Positions 46,060-58,063 of a stretch of DNA of 64,000 nucleotides are shown here, piece by piece (the stretch's first letter is position 1; each line of letters opens with the position of its first letter). Origin of the DNA: Hesseltinella vesiculosa. Lineage: Eukaryota > Mucoromycota > Mucoromycetes > Mucorales > Cunninghamellaceae. The position numbers were made by a program, and so were the translations under genes. The stretch covers positions 310,001 to 374,000 of the forward strand of contig MCGT01000016.1 of the NCBI GenBank assembly GCA_002104935.1. The letters are read 5' to 3'. The notes under the pieces were generated by a model. The model did no database searches. It saw nothing but the letters and a program-made list of their open reading frames with translations, and was not told where the DNA came from.

Positions 46060-46724
46060 GGCATACAGTCGATTATTAAGATGAAAAAAAAAAGGAGAAA
46101 CGCAGAAAAAAAAGTGCCACTTCACTCCTTTCTTCATTTACGGGCCCGATCGTTTTAGCACTTTGCGGCCAGACCCTTTTTATTGCGTTCTTCATTTAAT
46201 GTGTTACTGCACTAGTCTGTGACCAGCTGTAGCAATAGAAGCATCACTTTTGCTCATTAGCCTTTCCACGGCATTTCCAACCTATGCTCTAGCGAGACAA
46301 GCTGGAGTCTGCATGAAAAATTGGATGTGTCATTTTGGTACGCCTCTTTTCCTACCCCTTGAAACCAGCCCTGCAGCTTGCCTTTTCCCAGAACGCGTGC
46401 TATTGTTTCCAACTTCATGGAATGCCTTAACTGCAAAGATCCTCTAGATTTCACCCATCTTTCCCTCCTCTAAACTCTCTGCCCGTCAATGATACGCCAA
46501 GCTTGCTCTGCGTCCAATGCACACCCGATGGAACCAAAGCCTGTTTGGTACTGCTTTACCGCTCCAACTCAACACCGGTCATTTGAGAAGTCTGTGTCTT
46601 AAAATTATTCATTGACCATGTCCCAACCTCTGGCAAATTTTGAAGCCAATGGATGCAGGCCAGTTTTTCGATGATTTATACACCTCATGTATGTCGGCTT
46701 TGAATCCTTTGGCAGTGCTTTCTC
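46060..46724. other. V-ATPase upstream region, no gene seen
   Basis: Presumed promoter of the minus-strand V-ATPase gene. No supported ORF. Confidence 0.5.
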
Positions 46725-47939
46725 GGGAAAATTAAAAATGAAGCATTGTCATCCCAACAAAACGCTGTGATGAAGTAAATTATGTGGCAGGGTGCAGCGA
46801 AAAAAAAAGTTAGACTAGCGCCTTAGCCCAACGGTCTCCGGTTTGCAAAGAAGAGAAAAAATCAGCTCTTTTCGTAGACTTTGCAAAAAAAAATCCCCCA
46901 CAATGTCTCAAAAGTGAAAAAACTAAACCGAGGGTGACATGTAAAATATACAGACTTGCAGAAAAAAACTGGAGAAGCAAACATGTTCTCAGAAAAAACC
47001 TGGAAGGTTAAAATGCTGTCCAACAAAAAAAACAAACTATTCAAAGTCACTTTGAACAAGCTAGGGCACGCTGTTTTACTGTACGAGCAGGTTGCGCTCA
47101 TTTCCAAAAAAAAAAAAAAAATTGGCGATTTTGCCTGCAGACTCCACAGGGTGCAGTGTGTCCAGGCTCGAAAAAACATCCATATTAAGACATATCTAAA
47201 AAAGCGTCAATTTTAAAGAAATACTTTCCTTCAAAGGGAATTTAAATAATTGTGAGCGATATATTTTTCTTTATATGGGTGGTGGATTTTTTGAAAAAAT
47301 ACGTTCCTTTTCAAGGCAATTGACCCTTTTATGGCACGTATTTTTTCAAAAAATCCACCACCCATATAAAGAAAAATATATCGCTCACAATTATTTAAAT
47401 TCCCTTTGAAGGAAAGTATTTCTTTAAAATTGACGCTTTTTTAGATATGTCTTAATATGGATGTTTTTTCGAGCCTGGACTCACTGCAACCTGGTTTTGG
47501 ACCCCGACGTGTCCTGTGGAGTCTGTAGGCAAAATCGCCAATTTTTTTTTTTTTTTTGGAAATGAGCGCAACCTGCTCGTACAGTAAAACAGCGTGCCCT
47601 AGCTTGTTCAAAGTGATTTTGAATAGTTTGTTTTTTTTGTTGGACAGTATTTTAACCTTCCAGGTTTTTTCTGCGAACACGTTTGCTTCTCCAGTTTTTT
47701 TCAGCAAGTCTGTGCATTTTACATGTCACCATCGGTTTAGTTTTTATCACTTTTGAGACATTGTGGGGGATTTTTATTGCAAAGTCTACGAAAAGAGCTG
47801 ATTTTCTCTCCTCTTTGCAAACCAGAGACCGTTTAGGCTATGGCGCTAGTCTTACTTTTTTTTTCGCTGCGCCCTGCCACATAATTTACTTCATCACAGC
47901 GTTTTGTTGGGATGGCAGTGCTTCATTTTTAATTTTCCC
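46725..47939. repeat. Near-perfect 1.2-kb palindrome (foldback element)
   Basis: Arms of roughly 590-600 bp run from GGGAAAATTAAAAATGAAGC at 46725 to its reverse complement ending at 47939. They meet around a 31-base loop (47305-47335) beside ACGTATTTTTTCAAAAAATC. Differences between arms are few (scattered substitutions and small indels, about 24 bp net). Inside, poly-A in one arm pairs with poly-T in the other. Mirror-image ORFs (46956-47216 on + and 47441-47707 on -) are products of the symmetry. Likely a foldback/MITE-type element with no coding capacity of its own. Confidence 0.9.
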
Positions 47940-50705
47940 ATGGTCATAGAAACGTCCGTTCCTGAGTTTCTTCTTCTTCAACGCCATTTTCCTGCTATCA
48001 TGGCAGCTGCTTTTTTTTTTTTTTCATTCGCTGTCCTTGCCTTCATCTGACACCATACAAGTATGTGATGGAATAGATGTGACGCCTGGCAAACTCTTCC
48101 CTTTTCTTTGCCGTCGCTTCTTTCTCACCCACCCCTGGCTGCTGATGCTTCTTTTTTATTTTCCTTTCGATCGAAAAAAAAGAGATACTAGCCAAACTTA
48201 GCGTAAGCTGTGGAATTCTCGCATGCAATTGCAACCAAGGTTATTTCTTATCAAAATTCAATTGTGTGCAAAATTTGGAGTGGAACAGTTGAGATTTGGA
48301 TTTACGATTTTTCAGCATGTCGGATGACCTGGCATCCCCTTGGCAAATCTGGCGGAATATGGTCATTTTTTGGCTGGTGATTCGGACTTGGAAAATCTAA
48401 ACCGTTCAAAGTTAGCTTGGAGACCTAAAGCAAATGCTCTGATATTTTCAGAATCATCTTTACAGTATTCGTGTGTTTGCATAACCAAATTTCACAACGG
48501 TTCACCTATCTCAAAAGTTCTGTGCAGCATTTGAGTTTTTTTTTTCAAAACTGAAAAAAAAAAATCGTCCGCCAAAATTAAAATGCCGATGTTTCCTGAA
48601 AAAAAAAAAAACTTTTTTGGTACTGTATTCCTGTGAGAAGAAATATAGCCCAAAGATCGACCAGAGTCAGACAACTTTTTGATCAAAAGGTTAAAATTGG
48701 CACAGTAGCAAATCAATCGACGTGATGCTTCGTCAGCTAATCACGAGGCTCAATAAATACATGAACTCGATCACCCTCCCCCCATTACTTTCTTTCACGC
48801 CTAAATACTGTAACTGCACGTGAGAACATTCGACGCTGTTCTGTTTCAAAATTCACTTCCTTAGTGAGATCAAAGTTAGAGTTTTTGATGCCATTATTAT
48901 ATGCGGATAGGCGTGAAACTCTTGCACGGAAAGAGAACGACACACATACAAAAAAAAAAAAAAGAGAGAGAACGACAGGTGACTTTTGTGACAACATCGA
49001 ATGGCGAATACTTGATCACAAATAATCATGGATGGTGCTTCTAGAAAAAGGGGACGGCGCAATTTGAGACCGTTTTTCCACAAGCCTGAGGCTTTAGCCG
49101 TGAACTTGGACGCATCTAGACAAATCTTGTTCAAAATAGCTCCAACCATTTGCACTAAAAGGAAAAAAAAAAGAGAAAAGGACAAAGCGACATAGAAACG
49201 TGCGTATGCCTCTACTCTTTACTGGATAAATGAAAACTTTCCTCTGACATTGCACAAAATCAAAATCACTGGAGTTGTCTGAGGGAAATGCTTTCGTTTT
49301 GTGCTTTCTTGATTTGGTCAATCGAATGCGCCGGTAACATAGCTATTTAGATAAATTGTTGAATGAGAGCCGACCAAGGAGGACGAAGCTCACAACGAGG
49401 ACCGTCTCACCAAGAAGAAAAAAGATGACTTGAAATCCTTCCTCTCTCATTTTTATGCCCCTCCCAACAAAAAAAAAAAAAAGATGCGAAAAAAAAAAAA
49501 CCAGGAAAGGCCAGGCTAATGGCTTAAGCGAATAAAAATGCCTCTCGCTGTCTGACGGGTTGAATGGCTGAACAGGTTACAGCTGACTTTGCGAAATGGA
49601 GACGGTGCCTTCCCCACAGTGATCCTTCCGCTTCCGTCAAGACCGTTTTTCAATCAGCGCTGCAGGAAATAGAATAGAAAAACGTGTGTGAGCCTCCAAT
49701 GTTAAACTGCTGCGTTGTTCTCACCGAAATCAAGTAACACATGATTTTCAATGCCATTTGCATGCACGTTTTTATTGTTCTTTGCCGATTACTCGAGTGG
49801 TCATTTCTCGCCACTTTCTGATTTATTAAAATTCCATTTGCTTGTTCACCAGCGATCGCATTCCCCTCTCCGGCCACGTCACCAAGAATCCAAAAACGTT
49901 GTTTTTTTTCAAAAATAGCTTTTTTTTGACGTAATTGATTTTGTGTGACATGAGATAAAAAAAATATCCATCATTCTCCACTCGAAATGGCCCGCGATGA
50001 TTATCAGCATCTATTACCCTCTTGATAACCGCAAGTATCTTCTATATTTCTTTGGCGGTGCTATTGATCTGTTTTCTGGTTAAAAACCGCGCTCGCGCTT
50101 TTCTAAATGCAGTAAAATGCCATGTGTGACGAGTAGAATATGGGGATGATTGTGTGCAACCAGCCTTGGTTTATGAGAGGCAGCAGAGAAAATTTTCATC
50201 TCGGAAGTGCCCCATGCGCTCACGATGGTACCATTGGGTTGGTGCCTTTTTTTCCATATTTTGTTGGGTTGCAACAAACTAGAATACACTGGGATTGGAT
50301 TTTTTTTTTCATTTTCACTGGTCCAAAAGTGGATGTTGAAAAATTAATTTAAAAAAAGAGTTTTCTACCCTGGTTGCCTTTTTTAATGCTGAGGGAAACA
50401 CTCTTAAATAATGGGACACAAGGATGAGCCATTGTAAACCTGGGAGTATTAAATGCATGTCAAGAGAAAGAGCTCCAGCTTTGACTGTGGCTTTAAATGT
50501 GAAAATCCTCGAATGAAATTGCTGTCAATAAAGTTTTTGCTCACTTCATGTGACTAGAGATTTCTCATTGGGGCGATGTTGGACCTGCCTGCCATGTTAA
50601 GGTTTGGCTAAAATTGACCCTTTTTTTTTCAATGGGCATTGATGTGGCCCGTCACCCCAGTCGATTTCTATCTCTTTTCTCTCTTCCTTTTTGATTTAAA
50701 GATCC
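47940..50705. other. Intergenic, no gene seen
   Basis: About 2.8 kb without supported genes. A reverse-orientation copy of the dispersed repeat lies at 48225-48420 (TGCAACCAAGGTTATT, GCAAAATTTGGAGTGGAA, GGTCATTTTTTGGCTGGTGA). Poly-A/T runs are frequent. The last few hundred bases are the upstream region of the seven-TM gene. Confidence 0.55.
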
Positions 50706-52621
50706 ATGGACGACGGGGCGACGGAAAATGCTTTTTGGCGTCCTTGCCCAAATGGCGTCTGCTATTGCGATTACCGCCTTACCATCAGAGGCTGCACAAC
50801 GACGGACGAGTTGCGCATTTTGACTATAGTGGCTGCCGCTTGGTCGGGCGCTTGTATTGCAGCAGGTACAGAAGAAATGAATGCACAAGACAGAATTTAA
50901 TAATTTATTTTTTCCAATGATCGCAGTGCTTACCTGGCTCTATCATCGGGTAGCCATCCGAGGTCAGCTAGTGTTTGAGATGCACGGCTGGTTTCCTCGT
51001 CCAAAGCCTATTGAATCCTTGATGTTTTTCGCCTTGTTCTTCAACATCGGTATGAATGACAAATGAAATTTTAAGATGCAATGCTCACGTTTTTGTCTCT
51101 GTTCACCTCAGCTCGTCTGATTCATAGCTGTATTCTTCTTACAGATCAAGCTCCATGGCCTGTGTTTCGACTTATCGTTTATGACCTCGGGTGGCAATGC
51201 GGGTTTGCGGCTTTCTCATGTTATTTCTTTGGTGTAGCCCATACTTTGGCGGCTGTAAGTCCAGTGCAAGAAAAAAAAAAAAACTCGAGGCTTATTTTCT
51301 GCTAAACGTATAGAGCAGCAAAACCATTTACAATGCTTGGATCCGTAACCCAGAGCGGGTCGATGTGCTTTGTGTGGTGTTTATTACGATTCCCTTTATT
51401 CTGCCTACGATATTTAACATCTTGACGGGTGTGAATGCATCGCAAGGAAATAACGACTCCGCCATCTTTTTTACCAAGGTCAACTACTACATCTGGATGT
51501 GCCTAGCCATCTTTTTGGGCATCTTTGTGTTCTTTGCAGGCGTCCGTCTTGTTAAACTCTTGACCTCACACATGGTCACAAAGGCAAATCAGCGAGTTAA
51601 TATTATGAAAATCAAAGCCGGTGCTACCAAGGTAAGTTGCACTTTCAGTGGCCATCATATTTAATTTGTGGTTGACTTTTTTTTTTTTTTTTTTTTTTTA
51701 AAAATTGCCACAGGTGAAATTGACTGTCTTTTTCGGCTGCGTCTGTATTTGGGGGTTAGCTTTCTTTTCAGGGCTTTTTGCAACTGCTCGGTACGGCATC
51801 ATCACCAACAACGTCTATGTTGGCCTCGTCTCCGGCGTGATCAATTTCATTGGTATAGCCGCCACCACTTTGATCCTCACTGTCCTTGTTGTCGAGTATG
51901 TAGCACCCTGACACTGAAAGAGAAAAAAAATCCCAAAATGGGTAACTCAATTTTTATTTTTAGGCCTGGTTTTGTTAATTCTCTCAGCAGCTGGAGTTTG
52001 GGCTCATCATCTGAAGCTCGCTCTCACCCGTCTCAATACATGATGAGCAACATGGGCACCACGACACTGGAAAACTCGTACCACACCATGTCTATGAAGA
52101 AGCACACCAAGGCTGAGGCCACTACAGACACGTTTGACGAGGACACAACACTAGCCACTGGGATCACTACCTCGGACACGGACAGCAGGCATAACTTGAT
52201 GCAGCCCTCGAATCCTTCGTTAAGAAATTATGCTGATCAGAACAATTATGAAGGCTCTCGCCAACAGCAAGCACAGTCTCCTGTGTCACCTCGCTCTCCC
52301 ATCGCACAACAATTCAGCAGCCATGGTATGGCATCCTTTGACGAAAGCTACCAGTCAGCTACCTCTAAATCATCGTTTGAGCGGCCCAAAATTGCCACCT
52401 CCCCGAGAATGAACCATTCACCTCGCTTGGGTGGCATTGATCGTTCGCCAAGACTCATGCCTGTACGACCTGGATCGCCAAGCTTGGGCCAAGTAGAAGA
52501 GGATCGATTGCACTACAACCATGCAATCGGTCAGCTGCGATTACCTGCCAATTACGTGTCTCCCGAAGACCGACGTCGCCAAGAGCTCGATCCACTTGGT
52601 CAAAATCATAGCCGGTATTAA
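50706..52621 (+). CDS. Seven-TM receptor-like protein (copy A), 6 exons
   Basis: Exons: 50706-50865, 50927-51049, 51112-51254, 51314-51631, 51714-51895, 51964-52621, in phase; 494 aa. A short N-terminus with CPNGVCYCDYRLTIRGC precedes seven hydrophobic segments: ILTIVAAAWSGACIAA, IESLMFFALFFNIARLIHSC, GWQCGFAAFSCYFFGVAHTL, VLCVVFITIPFILPTIFNIL, YYIWMCLAIFLGIFVFFAGV, LTVFFGCVCIWGLAFFSGLF and GLVSGVINFIGIAATTLILT. A long Ser-rich, Pro-rich cytoplasmic tail follows (QSPVSPRSP; SPRMNHSPRLGGIDRSPRLM), rich in SP sites. Topology fits a G-protein-coupled receptor, but no named class was recognised; a paralogue follows at 53324. Confidence 0.85.
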
Positions 52622-53323
52622 TTTTTATCACTGCAACCTAACCATCTATTCTCTACGCCTTCTTTTTAATGTAAATACATCTTAAATCATACTCTGATAG
52701 AACCAGCCGACCACTAGTAATAAAAAAAAAAAAAGAAAAAAAAAGATAGCCTATTGCTTGTGGGGGATTCTTCGGTGCTTATGAGCTTTCGCTGCACGTG
52801 TCTTGCTAGGTGCAAAATGATCTTCGCATTTTTTTCGTTGCGATGGTTACTGTGCATGTCCAAAATTTGCTTCCGCCAAGCATCCCGTCCTCAATGGGAA
52901 ATTAAAAAAAAAAAAAAAAAAAAGTGCGCGCCCATCCGATCTATGGTTTAGGCAAGCCCAAAGATGGGGTAAATTAAGTTTTATTTTCAAAGGTTCGCAG
53001 ATATAGATGGCAAATCTTGTGAGATTAACAAAAAAAAAGTGTTGTCCGTGTGCTAGAACAATGGATGAACCGATTGAAAAACGTGTCTCTGATTGTCCTA
53101 CGCAGTTGATATCTGCGTGGGGTTACTGTCTTTTTCCAAAAGTCAGTCAATTAAATCGTGGAGTTGCTCTCGATTTAGAAACCTTGGCGAAATGGCCGAT
53201 GTCCGACGTGAAAAAAGGAAATTGCCATCAAAAAAGTGTGAAAACTCAAAATTTTGAATTAAATTCTAAGCCTGACCATGCATTTCTTCTTCTCCTCTTT
53301 CGTTCTCTGATATATATGCATGT
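52622..53323. other. Spacer between tandem seven-TM genes
   Basis: No gene seen. Holds poly-A runs near 52720 and 52905. Confidence 0.5.
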
Positions 53324-54994
53324 ATGGACAACCCTAATACGCTTTACGAGGACAATTTCTGGAGGTTCTGTGACAATCAGCAGGAATGTCATTGTGACTA
53401 TCGATTGACGATATACGGCTGTATAGAGCAGAATCCTTTTTTTTATATGAATTTGATTGGCATTGCCTGGGCTGGCCTCGTCGTAATTGCCTGTCAGTAG
53501 CTCAATTTCTATTTTTTTTATGAGACCGATCACTCACGCGCGTTTTTTTTTTCATATCCTCAACAGGCATTATCTTTATGATATGGCGTATCATTGTACA
53601 AAAACAAGTCATCTTTTCATTCGAGGAAGGCTGGCCACGGCCCAAACCCATTGAGTGCATGTGTCTCTGCGGGCTGCTTTTTAATTTTGGTAAACGGAAA
53701 CAAAAAAAAAAAAAAAAGACAGGACGGCCACTGATCTACCCTACCCTGACGCTCATATCCCAATTAGTCCGCATCGTCCATGCATGTGTCTTACTCACAA
53801 AAGCTGGACCATCACCAGCACTACGTTTATGCAAGTGGCAATGAATGGTTTTTTTTTTTTTTTGGCTGACCTATTCGAAATAGTTCTCTTTGATTTGTGC
53901 TGGGTTTTTGCCTTTTGGGCGTTCACATGTTACGTCTTTGGCGTGGCTCAAACATTGCTGATGGTGATGATTCTAAAATTAGGTGTATGTATGGGGTACT
54001 CATGTCTATTTCTTTTTTCCTACACCAGAGCAATCGTACGCTTTACGATTTGTGGTTGAAGACATCCCCAAAGTTTGTTGACAAACTTGGCCTGTTTACC
54101 ACTCTTTTCCCTGTATTGTTCCTGAATATAGGCTCCATTGGTTCAGGGATCTATGCTGCTAGTGGCAATGGGTACATGGCCAATGTTTTCATGAGAGTTG
54201 GCTACTTGACAGCTGCCATTTACACACTCATCCTCGGCATTTTTACCATTTTCATTGGCCGACGATTGCTGGTGTTACTCAACAGCCCAAAGATACTGAA
54301 AACGCACCACATCCGAGTCAAGTCAAGCAAATTACGCAGCAACGCCATCAAGGTATGATGGACAGTGAAATATGAAAGCAGGTCCTCATCACGCTTTCTG
54401 TCCATAGGTGAAAGCTACGGTGGTGATTGCAGCATTTGCGCTTTGGGCAATGGGTATGATTGCAACACTGTTCGCTTGTGTGCGTGCGCCCATCATCAGC
54501 AATTATATTTTGGCCATGTTTTGCTCGGCGTTTGTCAGTTTCATTGGTCCAGGTTTTTCAAGTCTCATTCTACTTGCTTTTGTTTTATAGTAAGCTCAAT
54601 GAAAGAAAAATCCGAGCGTGTTTAACAAACCTACTTCTTTAGCCCTCGCTTGATCACTGGCATGGCCATTTTATCGATTAGTAATGAACGCATTGATTAC
54701 CCTCGAGTTGAATTCGGACCTGCTCAGAAAAAGCCTGCGACCCTGGAAGCATTCCCCAAGGATAGCCGATTCCGAGACATGGGAGACGATGATATCTTTT
54801 CCACGTCCGCCAACTTTTTGGTGCCAATGTCGCCAGTCAATTGCACCCACCCAGATCCCAGCGAGGAGAACTACAAATCGACCGTGTCAAACGAGTCTCA
54901 GACCATGTTCACGCACTTCTCCCACTGGCAAGGTGTCGATGCCCAGACACTGATCGAGCCGTCGCCTTTCAAGTCTACTCAACATCGCTCTTGA
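53324..54994 (+). CDS. Seven-TM receptor-like protein (copy B), 7 exons
   Basis: Exons: 53324-53492, 53567-53689, 53768-53824, 53884-53963, 54029-54352, 54408-54589, 54643-54994; about 428 aa. Exon 2 (123 nt) and exon 6 (182 nt) have exactly the lengths and phases of the matching exons of copy A. The N-terminal ECHCDYRLTIYGC and the FEEGWPRPKPIEC loop align with CYCDYRLTIRGC and FEMHGWFPRPKPIES. One exon of copy A is split here by an extra intron (53825-53883) with a weak GTTTAT donor. The cytoplasmic tail is shorter and unrelated in sequence (YPRVEFGPAQKKPATLEAFP). Function unknown. Confidence 0.82.
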
Positions 54995-55181
54995 CTGTGC
55001 GTCACCCATCTCATACTTGTATCCACTCTGTATCTATTTGCTTGTAAATTAGCCACATATCTGCATGAAAAAATTATAATGAAAAATGCTGTGATTGCAA
55101 TCCGAGTTTCTTTACTGCGACACTGGTGAGCGCCGAAAAAAGAAAAAAAGGCGAGATCAAAGAGAAATCAAAAAAAAAAAT

Positions 55182-55899
55182 CTAAGCAGACTTTTCTTCG
55201 GCACGGACCTTTCTGCGTTCACGCATGGCCTTGTTCTTGGCACGGAGAGCAGCGGCTTGTTCAGCAAGGTTCTTGGCACGGATTTGTTCAGCCTTGGCCT
55301 TGTGGATGTATTCCATCAAGACACGCTTGTTCTTGAAACCGTTACCCTTGGACTTCAAGTAAAGGTTGTGGTACAAGTGCTTGTCGATCTTGCCAGCTTC
55401 ACGGTACTTGCGGAGGAGACGACGGAGCACACGCATGCGGCGCATCCAGAGGGTTTGGCGAGACATACGAGCGTTGGCAGTACCCTTGCGCTTACCGTGA
55501 CCCATGTGGCGACCAAGACGCTTGGCAGCCAAACGTTCACGGAAGCGTTGGCGGGAAGCACCAATTTCAGGCTTGCGAATGATCAAACCATCCTTGACCA
55601 ACTTGCGGATGTTAGCACCTGTATATTATTTTAAAGAAAAAGTGAGCTCACATTGATCATGTGTCAGTGTGTTCAAATCGTGCTTACGGGAGTTGGCGTT
55701 GGAGATTTCGGTGACTTCATTGGGATCAAGCCAGATCTTGCGTTGACCACAGCTGAGGACGGAAGCAGCCAAGCGTTTTTGAATGCTCAAGTTGACCCTG
55801 TCAAATGAAAAATAGCACGATGAGTTGCTGCCGTTCAGGAAAATGATGAAACTCAAGGATGGGTGAAGTGGACTCGAGGTGGCTGGAACACACTTACAT
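55182..55899 (-). CDS. RPL19: 60S ribosomal protein eL19, 3 exons
   Basis: Core protein of the large cytosolic ribosomal subunit that makes a bridge to the small subunit. Exons 55899-55898, 55797-55688 and 55618-55182 give 182 aa. The start codon is split: AT lies in the first exon before GTAAGT, and G is the first base of exon 2. The sequence is highly conserved: [80 protein letters not shown], followed by a long basic helix ([20 protein letters not shown]). A 5' intron so near the start is typical of fungal ribosomal-protein genes. Confidence 0.97.
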
Positions 55900-56089
55900 G
55901 GTGAAATTGGAGATGTAAAAAAAGAGGAAGAAAAAAAGAAGAGACAAGCGTCCTTTGGCAGCTTAAAAAAAAATTTTGGGCGGGAGCTGAGTTGAGATCC
56001 TCTGTTGACAGGGCAAAGCCACGGTTTATTGGGTTGGGTATATTGTCATGTTGAGCTTCGTTCTACGTTATCAAGGCCCCGATGCCAAT

Positions 56090-56773
56090 CTAATCCTCTT
56101 CGCCATAATACTCTACAGAGTTACGTTCAGTTTCGTGAATTTTTACTCGATACAGCTCAGTGTTGGTAGCATTGGCTTGCTTGTGTTCCTTCAGGGCCGC
56201 ATCCAATTGTTTCCAAGCATACACAGCAAGGTTCTCCACCGTGCTACAGATCAAAATTAAAAACCTCTATCAAATTCCACGTCCAACCAGCCCATACTTC
56301 AACTTTACCTTGGCGTGTCTTTGAAATATCCCACGTCAAGATCCTTCAGGGACAGGCAAATAAGTGTTAGTTCACAAGCCTTAAGGAGTGTCCGAATCCG
56401 TGCTCCTTTCTACTCACCAAATTTTTATGGTCCAATGGGTCCACTAGACACGTTTGAATGTAGTTTTTCAAGTCGACCATGTTCATGACCATACCAGTGG
56501 TTTTGCTAATGGAGCCTTTGACGGTAATTTCAACTAGCAAGCACAAACAAAAAGCATGAGTCAGAGCTTTCAGGGCAATACTGGTATAATCAAGTGGATC
56601 AGGCGGAAAATAGGAAGCCAAAAAGGTAACCTACATTTGTAATTGTGACCATGGAAGTTGGGATTATTGCATTTGCCGTAGAGCACGGCGTTTTCCTGAT
56701 CATTTAGAAAAGGGCTATGGAGTCGATGGGCTGCCGATATATGAGCTGTTCTTGTAATATAGCTGGTCACCAT
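56090..56773 (-). CDS. PTS: 6-pyruvoyl-tetrahydropterin synthase, 4 exons
   Basis: Converts dihydroneopterin triphosphate to 6-pyruvoyl-tetrahydropterin in tetrahydrobiopterin synthesis. Exons 56773-56635, 56533-56418, 56343-56309 and 56243-56090; 147 aa, the normal size. Zinc ligands are the His of AAHRLHS and two of NFHGHNY; the catalytic Cys is in [33 protein letters not shown] and [14 protein letters not shown] are family blocks, and the C-terminus carries [15 protein letters not shown]. The ATG at 56773 is chosen; the open frame extends a few codons upstream only through a TTG. The pathway is present in Mucoromycota and absent from budding yeast (general knowledge). Confidence 0.95.
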
Positions 56774-56915
56774 TGGAGTAGACAAAATGACGGTCTGTGT
56801 AAGGACGTGAAGAAGGGAAAAGAAGAAGGAAGGAAACGAATCGCTGCCGGGTTATTTTTCTGCCAACCTGCGCCGCAACACCGACTCCCCCAAGATCTGG
56901 GTACCGTGAGAAAGT

Positions 56916-57738
56916 TTATTGAGAAGCGCAGAACTCGCCAACAATTTTAACCAGTTGCTCCTCTTGGTTGTACCAGAAATGGTCGACACCCTGCACAACT
57001 TGGTGTTGGATATCGTCCACGGATGCTAGCCATGAGTGGTAAGAGCTGTCGGAAGTAAACTGGTCCTGGTCACCATGCACAATCAGCACCCGGGCTGGTG
57101 TCGAAGTCAATAATTCTTGAACCTGCGATTTGAAATAGCTTGCCTTTGTCGCTGCCAATGCCCACCTTACACTGAGTGGGTAACTAATTAGGATATAAGC
57201 CGAAGGTATAGACACTCGGATACTAGATGCAACCATGCTGCCATAGGAGTACCCCTGAAAGAAAGTGTGAGCTTGTTCCAGTAAAAAAAAAATTCCAATG
57301 CTGCGTACACAGATAAAAAGCTTGTCAATTTTTGGGTACCTTGTAGAATTGGCCAATACGCTGTCTACGACAGCTTGGTAATCGTGTTGCTCAGGTATCC
57401 CTGTCCAACTGGTTCGTCCACTTGACCTCCCGGATCCTCTACAGTAGAAAAGAGTAAACCAGAATAAGACATGACCCAATGCAAGTTCAGCTTTGCAAAC
57501 ATCATTACCTAAAATTGAAGCTGACAGTGACGTAGTTTTGCGCAGTGAACCATCGGTGAAGAGCCATCACGACATTGTTTTGCATGTTCCCACCCAAGGG
57601 GCCATAGGGATGTGCTATAATAATGGCTTTCGTTTCTGTAGTTGTATTCTCATGCTCTTGAGATGAAGGCCCCTGGTAACTCATGCGAACTTCGATAGTC
57701 GCACCATCCGAGTCGGTAAAAGCTGTGATTGTGGACAT
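56916..57738 (-). CDS. Alpha/beta hydrolase, 3 exons
   Basis: Exons 57738-57509, 57438-57309 and 57254-56916 give 232 aa. The fold shows IIIAHPYGPLGGNMQNNVV (oxyanion HPYG/HPxG region), FNFRGSGRSSG, the nucleophile elbow GYSYGS (serine in GxSxG), the acid in VLIVHGDQDQFT and a catalytic His in GVDHFW. This set is typical of small esterase/lipase-like hydrolases often annotated simply as AB-hydrolase or KANL3/Tex30-like. No signal peptide, so probably cytosolic. Substrate unknown. It is divergent from PTPS only in having its own 5' flank; both genes read on the minus strand. Confidence 0.88.
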
Positions 57739-58063
57739 GCCAACCGTTTGGGGAAAGAAAGAAAAATGACTGGCGGTGGAAAAAAAAATTGATCTTCCTC
57801 TTTCTGCGCTTCAAACTGCAGCGTGCTGAACATCGACACGCTTTGGCCAAACTTATACCAGCAAGTTGCACATACGTTATTAAACTCTGTATTTTAATCG
57901 TATATTCTTGAAACCAAAAAGAGCATATCCGTTGCATTGGCTAGCGCAAAGGACATGGCATATTTATGCATGGGTACAAAACCGCCGGATTTTAAAACCA
58001 TGCATGGACAAACAAAAAAATGGGCTTTTCTTCCTTATTTTTTAAACCTTCAGCACTCGCGCA

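Noticed and set aside
46956..47707. Two similar Lys-rich ORFs on opposite strands
   Set aside because: They are mirror images created by the palindrome and contain poly-A-coded lysines; no family features.
55095..55634. 179-aa plus-strand ORF opposite eL19
   Set aside because: Antisense shadow of the highly biased ribosomal-protein exon.
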